Origin: Paracoccaceae bacterium
GTDB lineage: Bacteria > Pseudomonadota > Alphaproteobacteria > Rhodobacterales > Rhodobacteraceae
Reading direction: 5' to 3'
DNA: 38,590 nucleotides
NCBI GenBank assembly: GCA_002402045.2
Contig: NVUX02000062.1
Coordinates: 1-38,590 of the forward strand
Both the position numbers and the translations under genes were made by a program. Below are positions 1 through 8,103 of this stretch, piece by piece. A model generated the notes under the pieces. That model worked only from the letters and a program-made list of their open reading frames with translations. It searched no databases and was not told the DNA's origin. How positions within the stretch are numbered: the stretch's first letter is position 1; every line of letters begins with the position of its first letter.

Positions 1-28
1 GATTATTCCAATCACCTGCCGGTCAATG
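1..28 (-). repeat. Partial copy of a ~40-bp palindromic mini-element, cut by the window edge
   Basis: The first 28 bases show half a hairpin (GATT, five-base loop, AATC) followed by ACCTGCCGGTCA. A 20-base stretch here matches the same part of the insert at 1794-1833 at 17 of 20 positions. The layout (hairpin, then CTGCC-GGCAG-like core) is that of the three inserts in the nearby dead transposase. The remainder would lie outside the window. The assignment rests on this one alignment by eye. Confidence 0.45.
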
Positions 29-92
29 GAACGGATCAAACGCAAAACACTCGAAACTCGACGCTTGCAACACCGCAAGTTCGCTGCATAAT
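1..92 (+). other. 3' end of an open frame entering from the left (unidentified)
   Basis: A frame open from the left edge ends in TAA at 90-92 and gives a lysine/arginine-rich tail (ending RLQHRKFAA). The first third overlaps the palindromic mini-element, so this may be a decayed transposase tail or a chance open frame. No family can be assigned from about 29 residues. Confidence 0.15.
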
Positions 93-185
93 GAAACCAA
101 CCAGATGAGCCAGAGACTCCCTTAGATTAAACGCCCTCTGGAACCAAAAAAACCTGGCGACAGACAGTAAAGCTATTTTCAGGCC

Positions 186-641
186 TTACAGCCAGGCTAA
201 TGTTACGGCCGTCAAAAGAAGATATCTGGTTCCTTTCGCAATCGTGACCAGCAGGACGAAAGGAACCAAAGGTTCTCTCATAACGCCAGCGACGACGGTC
301 AGCGGATCACCTATTACAGGTAGCCAACTGCCCAAAAGAGACCACCGGCCATAGCGCTTGTACCAGTTCTGGGCGCGCTCAAGTTGCTGCCCCGAGCTTG
401 GAAACCATCGCCGCGCTTCAAAGCGGAGTAAATACCGCCCGAGATACCAATTGATCACGGAGCCGAGTACGTTTCCGACTGTAGCGACAATGATCAAGGT
501 GGAGGCTGGATAGGTTGAGCCCACCAACAGCCCCACCAAAACCGTCTCTGATTGCATTGGCAAGATTGTCGCCGCCACTAGGGCCGAGAAGAAGAGGCCG
601 ATATAAGCGATCATGGATCTATCATTGCCGGATGACAGCAC
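186..641 (-). CDS. yqaA: YqaA-family (DedA/SNARE-associated superfamily) inner-membrane protein
   Basis: The 151-residue product is almost entirely hydrophobic and collinear with E. coli YqaA. It shows the family pattern: N-terminal membrane segment, LP-x-x-SE (here LPMQSE), a GN-x-LG-S-x-x-N-x-x-LGR block near residues 55-70, a WYKRYG turn and SWLPVIGDPL. DedA-superfamily proteins act in the inner membrane in lipid/undecaprenyl-phosphate handling or membrane homeostasis; the role of the YqaA branch is not settled. The longest start is GTG at 641. An internal ATG at 614 would give 142 residues, close to the usual length. Neither has a strong ribosome binding site. The gene looks intact and stands alone, with the decayed IS element to its right. 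Confidence 0.8.
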   Translation of the reverse strand: MLSSGNDRSMIAYIGLFFSALVAATILPMQSETVLVGLLVGSTYPASTLIIVATVGNVLGSVINWYLGRYLLRFEARRWFPSSGQQLERAQNWYKRYGRWSLLGSWLPVIGDPLTVVAGVMREPLVPFVLLVTIAKGTRYLLLTAVTLAWL

Positions 642-870
642 GCTCGCGCGGCGTTGGCACCAGCCAAGAGGCAGCCACCCGCGCCATATTTATAGGTAAA
701 TCTACGAACACCATTCATCATGCGCCACGTATACATAAATTCCCAATGGCGGCAAAGTCCGTTCAGCTGTTATTATCACGTCGGCGGGCCTCACGTCTGC
801 AGCGGAAATCCGGTTCGGCGGCCCGCACCGCAGTAAGTCGAACCTATTTGAACGGCAGGTTTGAGCCCAT
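642..870. other. Gene-free gap between yqaA and the IS element
   Basis: No reading frame here looks like a protein; the open frames are low-complexity shadows. The stretch should contain the promoter of the YqaA-family gene reading left and the insertion boundary of the IS element on the right. No clear promoter hexamers were identified. Confidence 0.4.
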
Positions 871-1132
871 TTTGTTGAAAAACTCTACTTGATTTAGGTT
901 GGCTTGGCTGATTCAATCTCCTTATTGATATAGGGGAATGCCGACGATGCTGGGACCAAAGCAGGAAGCACAAAGCGCACTATTCTATGATTTTCAGATC
1001 GAGGATCATGTACCAACCCACCACGTTTTGCCGGCAATTGATGGCGTGGCTGATTTATCTAGTGTTCGTAAGAATCTGACCGAGTTTTACGGTTCAACTG
1101 GCAGACCGCCGATTGATCCCGAACTGATGATC

Positions 1133-1171
1133 ACTGCCGGCAGGGTATTGCGCAGCAATATCCCGAGAGGG
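1133..1171 (+). repeat. Palindromic mini-element copy 1 (39 bp, in frame)
   Basis: The expected transposase sequence LMI-RMLLV is interrupted exactly here by 39 bases. The insert begins with a CTGCCGGCAG palindrome, continues with a hairpin (GGGTATTGC, GCA loop, GCAATATCCC) and ends in GAGAGGG. Because 39 is a multiple of three it adds 13 residues without a frameshift. Confidence 0.65.
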
Positions 1172-1793
1172 CGCATGCTACTGGTCAGATATATCATGGG
1201 CATCCGTTCCGAGCGACGGCTGTGTGATGAAGTCCATCTCAATCTTGCATATCGCTGGTTTTGCAAGTTAGACCTGACGGACCCGATCCCTGATCATTCG
1301 ACCTTTTCAAAGAACCGTCCGCGACAGCGGTATGCTTCGGCACGCATTTGAATCGGTCGTCGCTCAATGCATCAAAATAGGGCTAGCAAGCGGGCAGCGT
1401 TATGCTGCCGACGCAAGCATCATTGCCGCTGACGCCAATCGTCGAAACTCCACACCGAAGGTGGACTGGAACCCCGAGGCGATTGATCCCGCTGATGCAC
1501 CACGTGCCGTTCGGGAATATCTGGAAACACTTGATGACGCGGCTTTTGGTGCGGCCAGCCCTGTTGTACCCAAGTTCATCTCGCACTCAGATCCGGCGTC
1601 CCAATGGACTGGAGCACGCGGAGGGCCTGCATATTTTGCTTATTCCACGAACTATCTGATCGACACAGACAATGCGGTGATCATGGACGTAGAAGCCACA
1701 CGGTCTATTCGACAGGCCGAAGCCGGGGCCGTCAGAACCATGATTGATCGCGTGCAAAAAGTTCATCAGCTTATGCCTGAATGCTTAATCGCC

Positions 1794-1833
1794 CCATTTC
1801 GGTGATTGCCTCGCATTCACCTGCCGGGCAGTG
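1794..1833 (-). repeat. Palindromic mini-element copy 2 (40 bp, reverse orientation)
   Basis: It splits the expected run CLIA-DTAYGS of the transposase. Read on the minus strand it starts CACTGCCCGGCAG, then has a hairpin (GGTGAATGC, GAG loop, GCAATCACC) and ends GAAATGG, the same order of parts as copies 1 and 3. The 40-bp length shifts the frame and produces the TGA at 1803-1805. Confidence 0.65.
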
Positions 1834-1908
1834 GATACGGCATATGGCTCAGGCCCCATGTTGGACTGGCTCGTCGAGAAGCGCGGGATTGCGCCACATA
1901 TTCCGGTA

Positions 1909-1948
1909 ATCACTGCCCGGCAGTGCATGTTTACATGCATGAGAGGGA
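1909..1948 (+). repeat. Palindromic mini-element copy 3 (40 bp)
   Basis: It lies between HIPV and DKSGRKDG of the transposase, where related proteins usually have only one residue (W). The insert reads ATCACTGCCCGGCAG, then a hairpin (TGCATGT, two-base loop, ACATGCA) and GAGAGGGA. It shares its first 15 bases with copy 1 except for one extra C, and its GAGAGGG tail with copy 1, but the hairpin arms are different in sequence. Confidence 0.65.
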
Positions 1949-2545
1949 GATAAATCTGGCCGTAAGGATGGAACTTTTGAACGTGCCGACTTCACTTATG
2001 ATACCGATGATGACTTGTACATCTGTCCGGGTGGTAACGAACTCAAGCAATATCGTCGTGCGTACAAAACACCAAGATCGGGCGTAAACAAAGACGAGAC
2101 GGTGCGGTACCGCACGCGCAAACCAGACTGTGATGCCTGCCGTTGAAAGAACGTTGCACCCCAAAATAACCAACCCGCAAAGTGACGCGGTCAATCTATG
2201 AAAATCCCGTGATGTCGCCCGTGTCTTGTCGCAAACCCAGCAATATGCAATCTCATGCAAGCTGCGCAAAAAGGTCGAGATGTCATTTGCCCATCTCAAA
2301 CGCATTCACGGCCTGACAAGGCTCCAATTACGTGGACCATGCGGCGCTAACGACGAATTTATCCTCGCAGCAACCGCCCAAAACCTCAAAAAGCTAGCCA
2401 AGCTGGCGCCGAACCATAACTTGATTAGAAAAACCGTATGAAAGTGGGGTGCAAACAAATTCACCCACTAGTCAGCACGCTCAATACTCCGAGTTTTTCA
2501 AAAGAATACGCCGAGAAAGGATTTTGGTCTGGATGACAATCGAAC

Positions 2546-2947
2546 TTATATATCTTGCTCAATAATTTCGACGGTCGCGCCCCAGAATTTGACGGCCACG
2601 TCGAATTCGGCTGTATAATACGCAAAGGCCTCCGGTCCCGAAGGATCGCCGTCGAAGCGACCGACGCGCCGAGCGCAATCGAAAAAGCCCGGCCCGGGCA
2701 ATCCACCGCGTGCCTTACTGATCACAAGCGTTGCAATCAATGGCCGCGCGGCGGCGGCATCCTGCTCCATCAGGCATTCCAGTGCGGTCGTGATCTGCTG
2801 GATCGTATTCGGAGGTGACAAGTCCATGGCCTGGGCAAGAGTTTGATACGTAATGGGCGCACCCTGGCCAGAAATCTGGCAAAGATGAGCCCGAACGCGC
2901 AGCGCCAATACGTTGGTCGTGCCTGAAGTCGTGTTCACGGATAGCAT
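2546..2947 (-). CDS. Conserved hypothetical protein of Rhodobacterales type (133 aa)
   Basis: The protein runs from MLSVNTTSG to a C-terminal IIEQDI. The middle has a helix-turn-helix-like sequence (ITYQTLAQAMDLSPPNTIQQ, then TTALECLMEQDAA), followed by PLIATLVISKARGGLPGPGF and FDGDPSGPEAFAYY. I recognise the ARGGLP-PGFF plus GRFDGDP-GPEA layout from small uncharacterised Rhodobacterales proteins; their function is unknown to me. The start ATG at 2947 is preferred because AAGGA lies six bases upstream; the frame is open for 27 more codons without a better site. The gene is intact and is transcribed toward the dead IS. Confidence 0.75.
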   Translation of the reverse strand: MLSVNTTSGTTNVLALRVRAHLCQISGQGAPITYQTLAQAMDLSPPNTIQQITTALECLMEQDAAAARPLIATLVISKARGGLPGPGFFDCARRVGRFDGDPSGPEAFAYYTAEFDVAVKFWGATVEIIEQDI

Positions 2948-3089
2948 AATGTATCCTTCGACCATTGCCCGTGGGTGATCGAAGGCACCTGATTGAGATG
3001 GCCGCAACAAAGGGCGGCACCACAGCATGTTGACATAACGTTGCCGTTCCTCATTTGCTCACCCTCAATAGCTTGATACCCACTGACAT

Positions 3090-3109
3090 ACGCGTACAAG
3101 AATACGCGT
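3090..3109. other. Inverted repeat ACGCGTA / TACGCGT
   Basis: Perfect 7-bp inverted repeat with a six-base loop, followed on the plus strand by TTTTA. It lies between the small basic protein gene and the 133-aa gene, both on the minus strand. It could be a weak terminator for the former or an operator for the latter; the minus strand has no T-run after it. Confidence 0.3.
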
Positions 3110-3171
3110 TTTAGGGATTCGGAGCGCCAATACAGCTAACACACCAAATTATTCCGCAAAAAAGCGCCACC

Positions 3172-3321
3172 TTATGATGATTTGTTTTGGGCCTTCTTAC
3201 CTGTTTTGGCAAACCGCTCACTGCGCTGCCCGGCCGCGCCATTAATAGCTTGGTACCAAGCAGGCTTCTGCACGGGATTTGCGCCTGGGCGTTTTGTCTT
3301 CGGCTTTTTGGATTTAGGCAT
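3172..3321 (-). CDS. Small highly basic protein (49 aa)
   Basis: The product begins MPKSKKPKTKRPGANPVQKP and ends in a lysine-rich TGKKAQNKSS; it contains W, Y and several Arg but no membrane segment. It is likely cytoplasmic and able to bind nucleic acid, but I know no characterised homologue. ATG 3321 is chosen because GGAAAGGA ends six bases upstream, whereas the open frame to 3570 has no comparable site. A perfect 8-bp inverted repeat lies directly upstream of the ATG and takes in part of the Shine-Dalgarno sequence, so translation may be structure-controlled. Confidence 0.55.
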   Translation of the reverse strand: MPKSKKPKTKRPGANPVQKPAWYQAINGAAGQRSERFAKTGKKAQNKSS

Positions 3322-3344
3322 GGGATATCCTTTCCAGATATCCC
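3322..3344 (-). promoter_or_regulatory. Hairpin over the ribosome binding site of the 49-aa gene
   Basis: On the minus strand GGGATATC and its complement GATATCCC flank a seven-base loop, ending immediately before ATG. The loop and the second arm contain the GGAAAGGA ribosome binding site, so folding would hide it. The 8-bp stem is perfect. A role in translational control is inferred from position only. Confidence 0.4.
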
Positions 3345-3404
3345 GTAACATAGCGGGCTTATCGGAGGATTGAAACCGCCAAATTATGCGTCTAGGTTCG
3401 GTGT

Positions 3405-3554
3405 ATGGCCAGAGAGAACGCGCAACCGCCCGCTGACCAGCTAGAAGTTCAAAAAAATGCCGAGCTTTGGTCGAATGGGCGCAATGCGAAAGTTGCGGGC
3501 GGCAATAAACTGGCCGCCGAACGGCTGCAATACGCCGTTTGTGGCAATCGATGA
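3405..3554 (+). CDS. Possible small ORF (49 aa), unidentified
   Basis: ATG 3405 to TGA 3554 encodes a 49-residue hydrophilic peptide (starts MARENAQPPADQLEVQ, contains AELWSNGRNAK and GGNKLAAERLQYA). The composition looks more protein-like than the shadow frames around it, but there is no good ribosome binding site. It is divergent from the 49-aa basic protein gene and abuts the sulfatase remnant. It may be a 5' fragment of a gene cut off by the rearrangement that truncated the sulfatase gene. Confidence 0.25.
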   Translation: MARENAQPPADQLEVQKNAELWSNGRNAKVAGGNKLAAERLQYAVCGNR

Positions 3555-3568
3555 TAGAGTCCGCTTGC

Positions 3569-4808
3569 ACCCGATCCGTACAAACACAAAGTGAAAAAAG
3601 TTGGTCGTAAATTCGGCAAGATGAGAAACGCGGCCCTTATAACGAATATCTAAAATCCAAAGGTTACCCGAGCGAAAATCCTTGGGCAGATTTTGCCAAT
3701 GCTGGCGTTGATGGCGATCAAATCGCATCTGGCTGGATGTTTGAGAATGCGGACAAGCCAACCAACATCCGTGAAGAAGACAGCGAGACGCCGTGGCTGA
3801 CATCAGAGGCTATCAAGTTTTTGAGCAGGCCCATGGCCCTTGGATGGCCCATATTAGCTACATCAAGCCGCACTGGCCCTATATCGTGCCAGCGCCTTAT
3901 CACAATATGTTTGGGCCAAAGCATGTGCCCGCACCTAAACGCCACGCCGTTGAACGCGAAAACCCGCATCCGGTTTATGGCGCCTACATGGAAAATAAAA
4001 TCGCCACGGCCTTCCAGAATGAAGATGTTCGGCAAAAGGTGATTCCGGCCTATATGGGCTTGATCAAGCAATGCGACGATCAGCTTGGCCGAATACTGGA
4101 TTACTTGGAACAAACAGATGCGATGATCGTACTAACGTCGGATCACGGTGATTATCTTGGAGATCACTGGCTGGGTGAAAAGGACATGTTTCACGACCCA
4201 TCTGTGAAAATCCCGATGATAATCTACGACCCGAGAGCGCAGGCCATGCAACACGCGGGACCACCTGTGACGCCTTGGTCGAAAGCATAGATTTGGCGGC
4301 AACTTTTGTGGAGGCCGCTGGTGGCGATGTGCCAGCCCATATTATTGAAGGCCGGTCTTTGATGCCTTGGCTAAAAGGCGAAACCCCGGATTGGCGGACA
4401 TATTTGGTGAGCGAATACGACTATTCCGCAACGGCTCAATGCGTCAAACTAGGGCTAGAGCCCCGTGACGCTCGATTATTCATGGTGTTTGATGGCCGAT
4501 ACAAGCTGATCCACGCCGAAGGCGGCTTCAGGCCCATGCTTTTTGATCTCAAAGAAGACCCTGATGAATTTGTGGATCTGGCGAAATCGGATAAAAACGG
4601 CGCCGAAATTGAACGGCTATATGGCTATCTGGCAAAATGGGGTCGCCGCATGTCACAGCGCGTCACTCGGTCTGATGCTGACATCATCGAAAGCCGCGGA
4701 AAATCAATGCGCAAGGGCATAGTACCGTTTTTGAATGATGGGTCAGAAGTCCCAAAAGAGCTGACGGCCAAATATCGAGGGGCAGTCCCGCGCGGCGATA
4801 AGAGTTAA
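3569..4808 (+). pseudogene. Sulfatase / phosphonate monoester hydrolase-like, 5'-truncated and frameshifted
   Basis: Three frames join into the C-terminal ~400 residues of an alkaline-phosphatase-superfamily sulfatase of the phosphonate monoester hydrolase type. The blocks are GPYNEYLKSKGYPSENPW, then DSETPWLT, then HISYIKPHWPY, LTSDHGDYLGDHWLGEKDMF with the metal-binding DH pair, and a C-terminal DGRYKLIHAEGG. Frameshifts lie near 3618, 3820 (missing base in a T-run) and 4268. The N-terminal part with the formylglycine-forming Cys/Ser motif is absent, and family members are usually over 500 residues. It ends with TAA at 4806, converging on the polysaccharide operon. It is not functional as it stands. 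Confidence 0.8.
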
Positions 4809-4875
4809 AAACCCATGTTTTGGGCCGTTGTTCAATTCGGAAATTGCGAGCAACAGCAGGGCTGTCCTTTTCAGA

Positions 4876-6750
4876 TCAGCCCACGCCACGGCGCAACATT
4901 GGCCTTCTATTGCGCTCGGCATTTTTAGAGCCAGCGGCCGGCTCATATTCTAGCGGAAGCCGGTGCAAAAGGTCTATCGCCATTAATTCGTTATCGGTAT
5001 CAACACAGGTTTGGAGATACTTCAGCTCAGACTGCAATTCGCTAAACCCGAGCATTTGCTCCTTTGCCTTCATAATTCCGGGGTGCCGCGTGGCTTCGGC
5101 CGCCCCGTCCAAAAGCAACTCCTCAAAAAGCTTTTCGCCTGGTCTTAGATTTGAAATTACGATTTCCATCTTTTCAATCGAGGCATCACTATCCGGCTCA
5201 TGCTCTCCCCGAATATACGGCTGGTATCCTGATAAATGGATCATAGAGCGCGCAAGGTCCAATATCCGGATGGGCTTTCCCATATCGAGCACAAATACCT
5301 CCCCGCCCCTCGCCATCCCGGACGCCTGAATAACAAGCTGAGACGCTTCTGGTATGGTCATAAAATATCGCGTTATGTCACGATGTGTGACCGTCACCGG
5401 ACCTCCATTTTTAATTTGAGACCGAAAGAGCGGCACAACCGAGCCAGAGGAGCCCAATACATTGCCAAAACGCACCATCGAAATTTTAGTATGGTGCTGT
5501 TTTTCCGCATAGGCTTGGCAAATAAGCTCCGCAAATCTTTTTGAGGCCCCCATCACATTGGTTGGCCGCACGGCCTTATCCGTTGAAATCATTGTAAGCG
5601 ACAGAACCCCGGTTTTTATCGAGGCTTCAACCACGGATTTTGTGCCGATTACGTTATTTGACAGTGCCGCAAGCACGTTGTTTTCGAGCATCGGCACATG
5701 CTTATACGCAGCGGCATGAAATACCGTTTCTACACGGTTATCCTTCAATACTCTGGCAAGCAAATTGGTGTCACATACATTTACCAGCGCTGACACCACA
5801 TCAGTGGTTAAGCCCTGTTCTGCAAGCATGTTCGAAATCTCTCTTTCGATTTGGTAAAGCGCGTGCTCTGACGATTCCAAAAGCACCAACCGCGAAGGGT
5901 GGTATCGCATAATTTGGCGGCAAATTTCGCTGCCAATAGAGCCGCCAGCCCCCGTAACCAGCACCGATTTATCCGTGGTATTAGCCTCCAGAAGCCGGGG
6001 AATGGCGGCCACCGGCTTTCGCCCCAGCAAGTCCTCAATTTTAACTTCGTGAAAGTTCGTAATTTTGGTTCTGCCCGAAAGGATGTCGGCCACCGCAGGG
6101 ATTTTTTGGATGGTCACCGATTTTTGCGATACAAGATCAGCCAGTTTATCATGCACGTCCTTCGGAACATTTTGCATCGCAATCAAAATAACACTGACGG
6201 ATTTTTCTGCCATTAATTTTGGCAAATCAGAGGTATGATAAATTTTCACACCGCTAATAATACGGCCAACAAGCTCGGATGAATCATCAATAAACCCGAC
6301 CGGATGAAGCTGGTGGCCCTGCTGGATATTTCCCAGCAATTGCCGCCCAAGCTCTCCGGCGCCATAAATGAGCGCATTCTCTTTGGTGTGGTCTTTATAA
6401 GACCGCAAATACGACCTTACAATAAATCGCGTGCCAATACCGATTGAGCACACCAGCATAAAAAATATGAAGGCAGGAATCCAATTAAATTTACCCGTCA
6501 AAAGCCAAGTAACGCCCCAAAAAGAAAGCGTGGACCCCGCATATGCAGCCATTAATTGAGCCATTGTTTTTGAAGACGAATAACGCACCAGAGACCGGTA
6601 GGCGCCAAAGTAGAAAAACAAGCCAATACAGAGTGGTAGCGATATTAGAACAACCAGAAATTCCACCTCTTTTGCCGCCCTAAAAACCGTCCCATTCGAG
6701 AGCACGAGCGCCCAAAAATACGAGAAGCTTAACGTAAGCACATCAAACAC
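4876..6750 (-). CDS. Nucleoside-diphosphate-sugar 4,6-dehydratase, PglF/WbpM/CapD family
   Basis: Membrane-anchored enzyme that would convert UDP-GlcNAc to the 4-keto-6-deoxy sugar, the first step of amino-deoxysugar synthesis. Of 624 residues, the first ~110 hold membrane segments, ALIYGAGELGRQLL (126-139) starts a nucleotide-binding-like domain, and VTGAGGSIGSEI (265-276) is the catalytic NAD-binding loop. STDKAV (389-394) and MGASKR (400-405) are the WbpM-type active site with Met in place of Tyr. The C-terminal NLRPGEKLFEELL is typical. The open frame begins at GTG 6750, but the natural N-terminus seems longer: ATG 6804 is followed by six codons, an amber TAG (6784-6786), then LPRWAKKTLQ as in relatives. 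Last gene of the operon; see findings for the stop codon. Confidence 0.85.
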   Translation of the reverse strand: MFDVLTLSFSYFWALVLSNGTVFRAAKEVEFLVVLISLPLCIGLFFYFGAYRSLVRYSSSKTMAQLMAAYAGSTLSFWGVTWLLTGKFNWIPAFIFFMLVCSIGIGTRFIVRSYLRSYKDHTKENALIYGAGELGRQLLGNIQQGHQLHPVGFIDDSSELVGRIISGVKIYHTSDLPKLMAEKSVSVILIAMQNVPKDVHDKLADLVSQKSVTIQKIPAVADILSGRTKITNFHEVKIEDLLGRKPVAAIPRLLEANTTDKSVLVTGAGGSIGSEICRQIMRYHPSRLVLLESSEHALYQIEREISNMLAEQGLTTDVVSALVNVCDTNLLARVLKDNRVETVFHAAAYKHVPMLENNVLAALSNNVIGTKSVVEASIKTGVLSLTMISTDKAVRPTNVMGASKRFAELICQAYAEKQHHTKISMVRFGNVLGSSGSVVPLFRSQIKNGGPVTVTHRDITRYFMTIPEASQLVIQASGMARGGEVFVLDMGKPIRILDLARSMIHLSGYQPYIRGEHEPDSDASIEKMEIVISNLRPGEKLFEELLLDGAAEATRHPGIMKAKEQMLGFSELQSELKYLQTCVDTDNELMAIDLLHRLPLEYEPAAGSKNAERNRRPMLRRGVG

Positions 6751-6923
6751 AGCTTGAAGCGTTTTTTTTGCCCAGCGAGGGAGCTAAACGAGCGTAGTTT
6801 TCATAATAATTCCATAATTACGAGTGCAATCGGGATCGCGTTTTGAAACCCTTCATGGGTTGCAAAACATTGGTTTGGGTAAACATTCTGAATGACAGGC
6901 GGAAGCGCAGCGCCTCCGGGCTT

Positions 6924-8102
6924 TTAGGCGACTTCGCGTTGGTTTTTTGACGTCAAAAACATGCTATAAATATCAAGCGTTTGCGCAATAACGAACGCCA
7001 ATTCATAATTGCGGGAAATTTCCTGCTTTCCCCGTTGCCCCATACGGGCAAGCTCATCTTTTTCGCTATTTATCGCTTCAAACATCGCCGTGGTGAGCGC
7101 CGCAACATCGCCCGCTGGCACAACCCAGCCAGCGCGCGCCTCAAGGGCAGGGTCAGCACAGCCCGGCATATCAGATACAATCGCTGGCCTTTGGGTCGCC
7201 AGCGCCTCCAGCATGGCTCTTGGCACGCCTTCTCTATATTTTGTCGGCAATACAAAAGTATCGCAAGCCACAAGAAGGTGGGCCACATCCGAGCGGCGGC
7301 CCAGATACATAATTTGCCCGTTTTCATCGTCAAAATCTTCCAGCTGCACCCCGTCCGGCTCATTTTCACCGGTGGGGCCAACAAAAATAAAGCGTGCATT
7401 TTTGTGGTCCGCCAAAACAGTTTTTGCCGCCGTCAACGCGTCCGCCACCCCTTTTTGCCGCACCAGCCGCGCAACCATTAAGAACACAAAATCATTTGCG
7501 CCCAGCCCCAAAGATTTGCGCATTTTGGCGCGGATATCCGCCGCCTGCCCGCCCCAATCAGGAATCGAAACGCCGGAGCCGCGAATGAGCGAATGCTCGC
7601 CTTCGCGCACAAGGCCGAATTGCGTAAAAAACTGCCGATCGGCCGTATTCTGAAAGATCGTAAAATCCACGCGGCGGCCAGCCAGCCGGTGCAAAGCCCG
7701 ATAAATACGCCGGAGAATCCGGTTTCGCGCCGTATTTTCAGAAAAAATCGCCCCCATGCCGGTGATTGTGCGCATAGCCTTCGGGCCCTTTAGCCCTATC
7801 ATTGAAAGGGGCACCAAAAAGCCCGGTTTGGTATCAAACGCATGAACAATATCTGGCTGCACTTTGGCAATGATGCGCCGCAATGACCGCAATGCAAACA
7901 GGTCTTTTATCGGCGCAAGAGACCGCTCAAGCGGATAGAGATGGTAGGCAAACCCTTCTTGCTCAAGGATAGGCTGCGGGACGGAGCCAACGGCAATAAC
8001 ATCAAACCCGTGTTCCCGCAGAATGCGCATGAATGGCAGGCGGAAATGGATATCCTCGCCCCCAATAAGCATGATCGAAGGTCGATAGCCCACGTTTTTC
8101 AT
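6924..8102 (-). CDS. GT4-family glycosyltransferase (PglA-like)
   Basis: A 392-residue GT-B retaining transferase. It has an N-terminal Rossmann half with GGEDIHFRLP (14-23) and DIVHAFDTKPG (84-94), a C-terminal half with MVARLVRQKG (209-218), and the EX7E donor-site motif at E291 and E299. DTKPG is shared with PglA-type enzymes that add a sugar to an undecaprenyl-linked diamino sugar. It is probably cytoplasmic and membrane-associated, adding the second residue of the repeat unit. ATG 8102 follows GAGGGG by about six bases and lies one base after the stop codon of the upstream sugar transferase, implying coupling. This is the only non-initiating glycosyltransferase in the cluster, suggesting a short repeat or further enzymes elsewhere. 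Confidence 0.85.
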   Translation of the reverse strand: MKNVGYRPSIMLIGGEDIHFRLPFMRILREHGFDVIAVGSVPQPILEQEGFAYHLYPLERSLAPIKDLFALRSLRRIIAKVQPDIVHAFDTKPGFLVPLSMIGLKGPKAMRTITGMGAIFSENTARNRILRRIYRALHRLAGRRVDFTIFQNTADRQFFTQFGLVREGEHSLIRGSGVSIPDWGGQAADIRAKMRKSLGLGANDFVFLMVARLVRQKGVADALTAAKTVLADHKNARFIFVGPTGENEPDGVQLEDFDDENGQIMYLGRRSDVAHLLVACDTFVLPTKYREGVPRAMLEALATQRPAIVSDMPGCADPALEARAGWVVPAGDVAALTTAMFEAINSEKDELARMGQRGKQEISRNYELAFVIAQTLDIYSMFLTSKNQREVA

Positions 8103-8103
8103 C

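Larger units (their letters stand above)
938..2441 (+). pseudogene. IS1182-family transposase, broken by inserts and frameshifts
   Basis: The frames read like an IS1182 (DUF772/DDE) transposase in order: GPKQEAQSALFYDFQIEDH at the N-terminus, then GRPPIDPELM, the signature GIRSERRLCDEVHLNLAYRW, DHSTFSKNR, a DASIIAADAN segment, DTAYGSGPMLDWL, DGTFERADFTYD and the C-terminal KVEMSFAHLKRIHG. The reading frame breaks near 1330, at two inserts (1794-1833 and 1909-1948, each shifting frame), and by single-base changes near 2143, 2175 and 2207. A third insert (1133-1171) is 39 nt and stays in frame. ATG 938 follows AGGGGA closely; ATG 947 is an alternative. No functional enzyme can be made. Confidence 0.85.
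871..2505 (+). mobile_element. Decayed IS1182-family insertion sequence
   Basis: The element is bounded by imperfect terminal inverted repeats: TTTGTTGAAAAACTC at 871-885 and its near-complement at 2491-2505 (about 12 of 15 positions). GTTGAAAAA-type ends are usual for this family. Between them lies one degenerate transposase frame. The span of about 1635 bp includes roughly 120 bp of foreign mini-element inserts, leaving an IS of about 1.5 kb. No target-site duplication could be recognised. With stops, frameshifts and three inserts the element cannot move on its own. Confidence 0.75.

Noticed and set aside
110-141. Inverted repeat CCAGAG...CTCTGG near the left edge, considered as an IS terminus
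   Set aside because: Only six paired bases over a 20-base gap, and no matching partner end or transposase gene adjoining it.
515-892. 125-aa open frame on the plus strand
   Set aside because: It lies antisense to the YqaA-family gene and then runs through the gap; its Arg/Ser/Pro-rich composition is typical of a shadow frame.
2461-3023. Other-frame open frames overlapping the 133-aa hypothetical gene
   Set aside because: They lack ribosome binding sites and recognisable protein features, whereas the chosen frame has both.
7009-7653. 214-aa frame opposite the GT4 gene
   Set aside because: Antisense shadow of a well supported glycosyltransferase gene; composition (Ser/Pro/Arg) is not protein-like.
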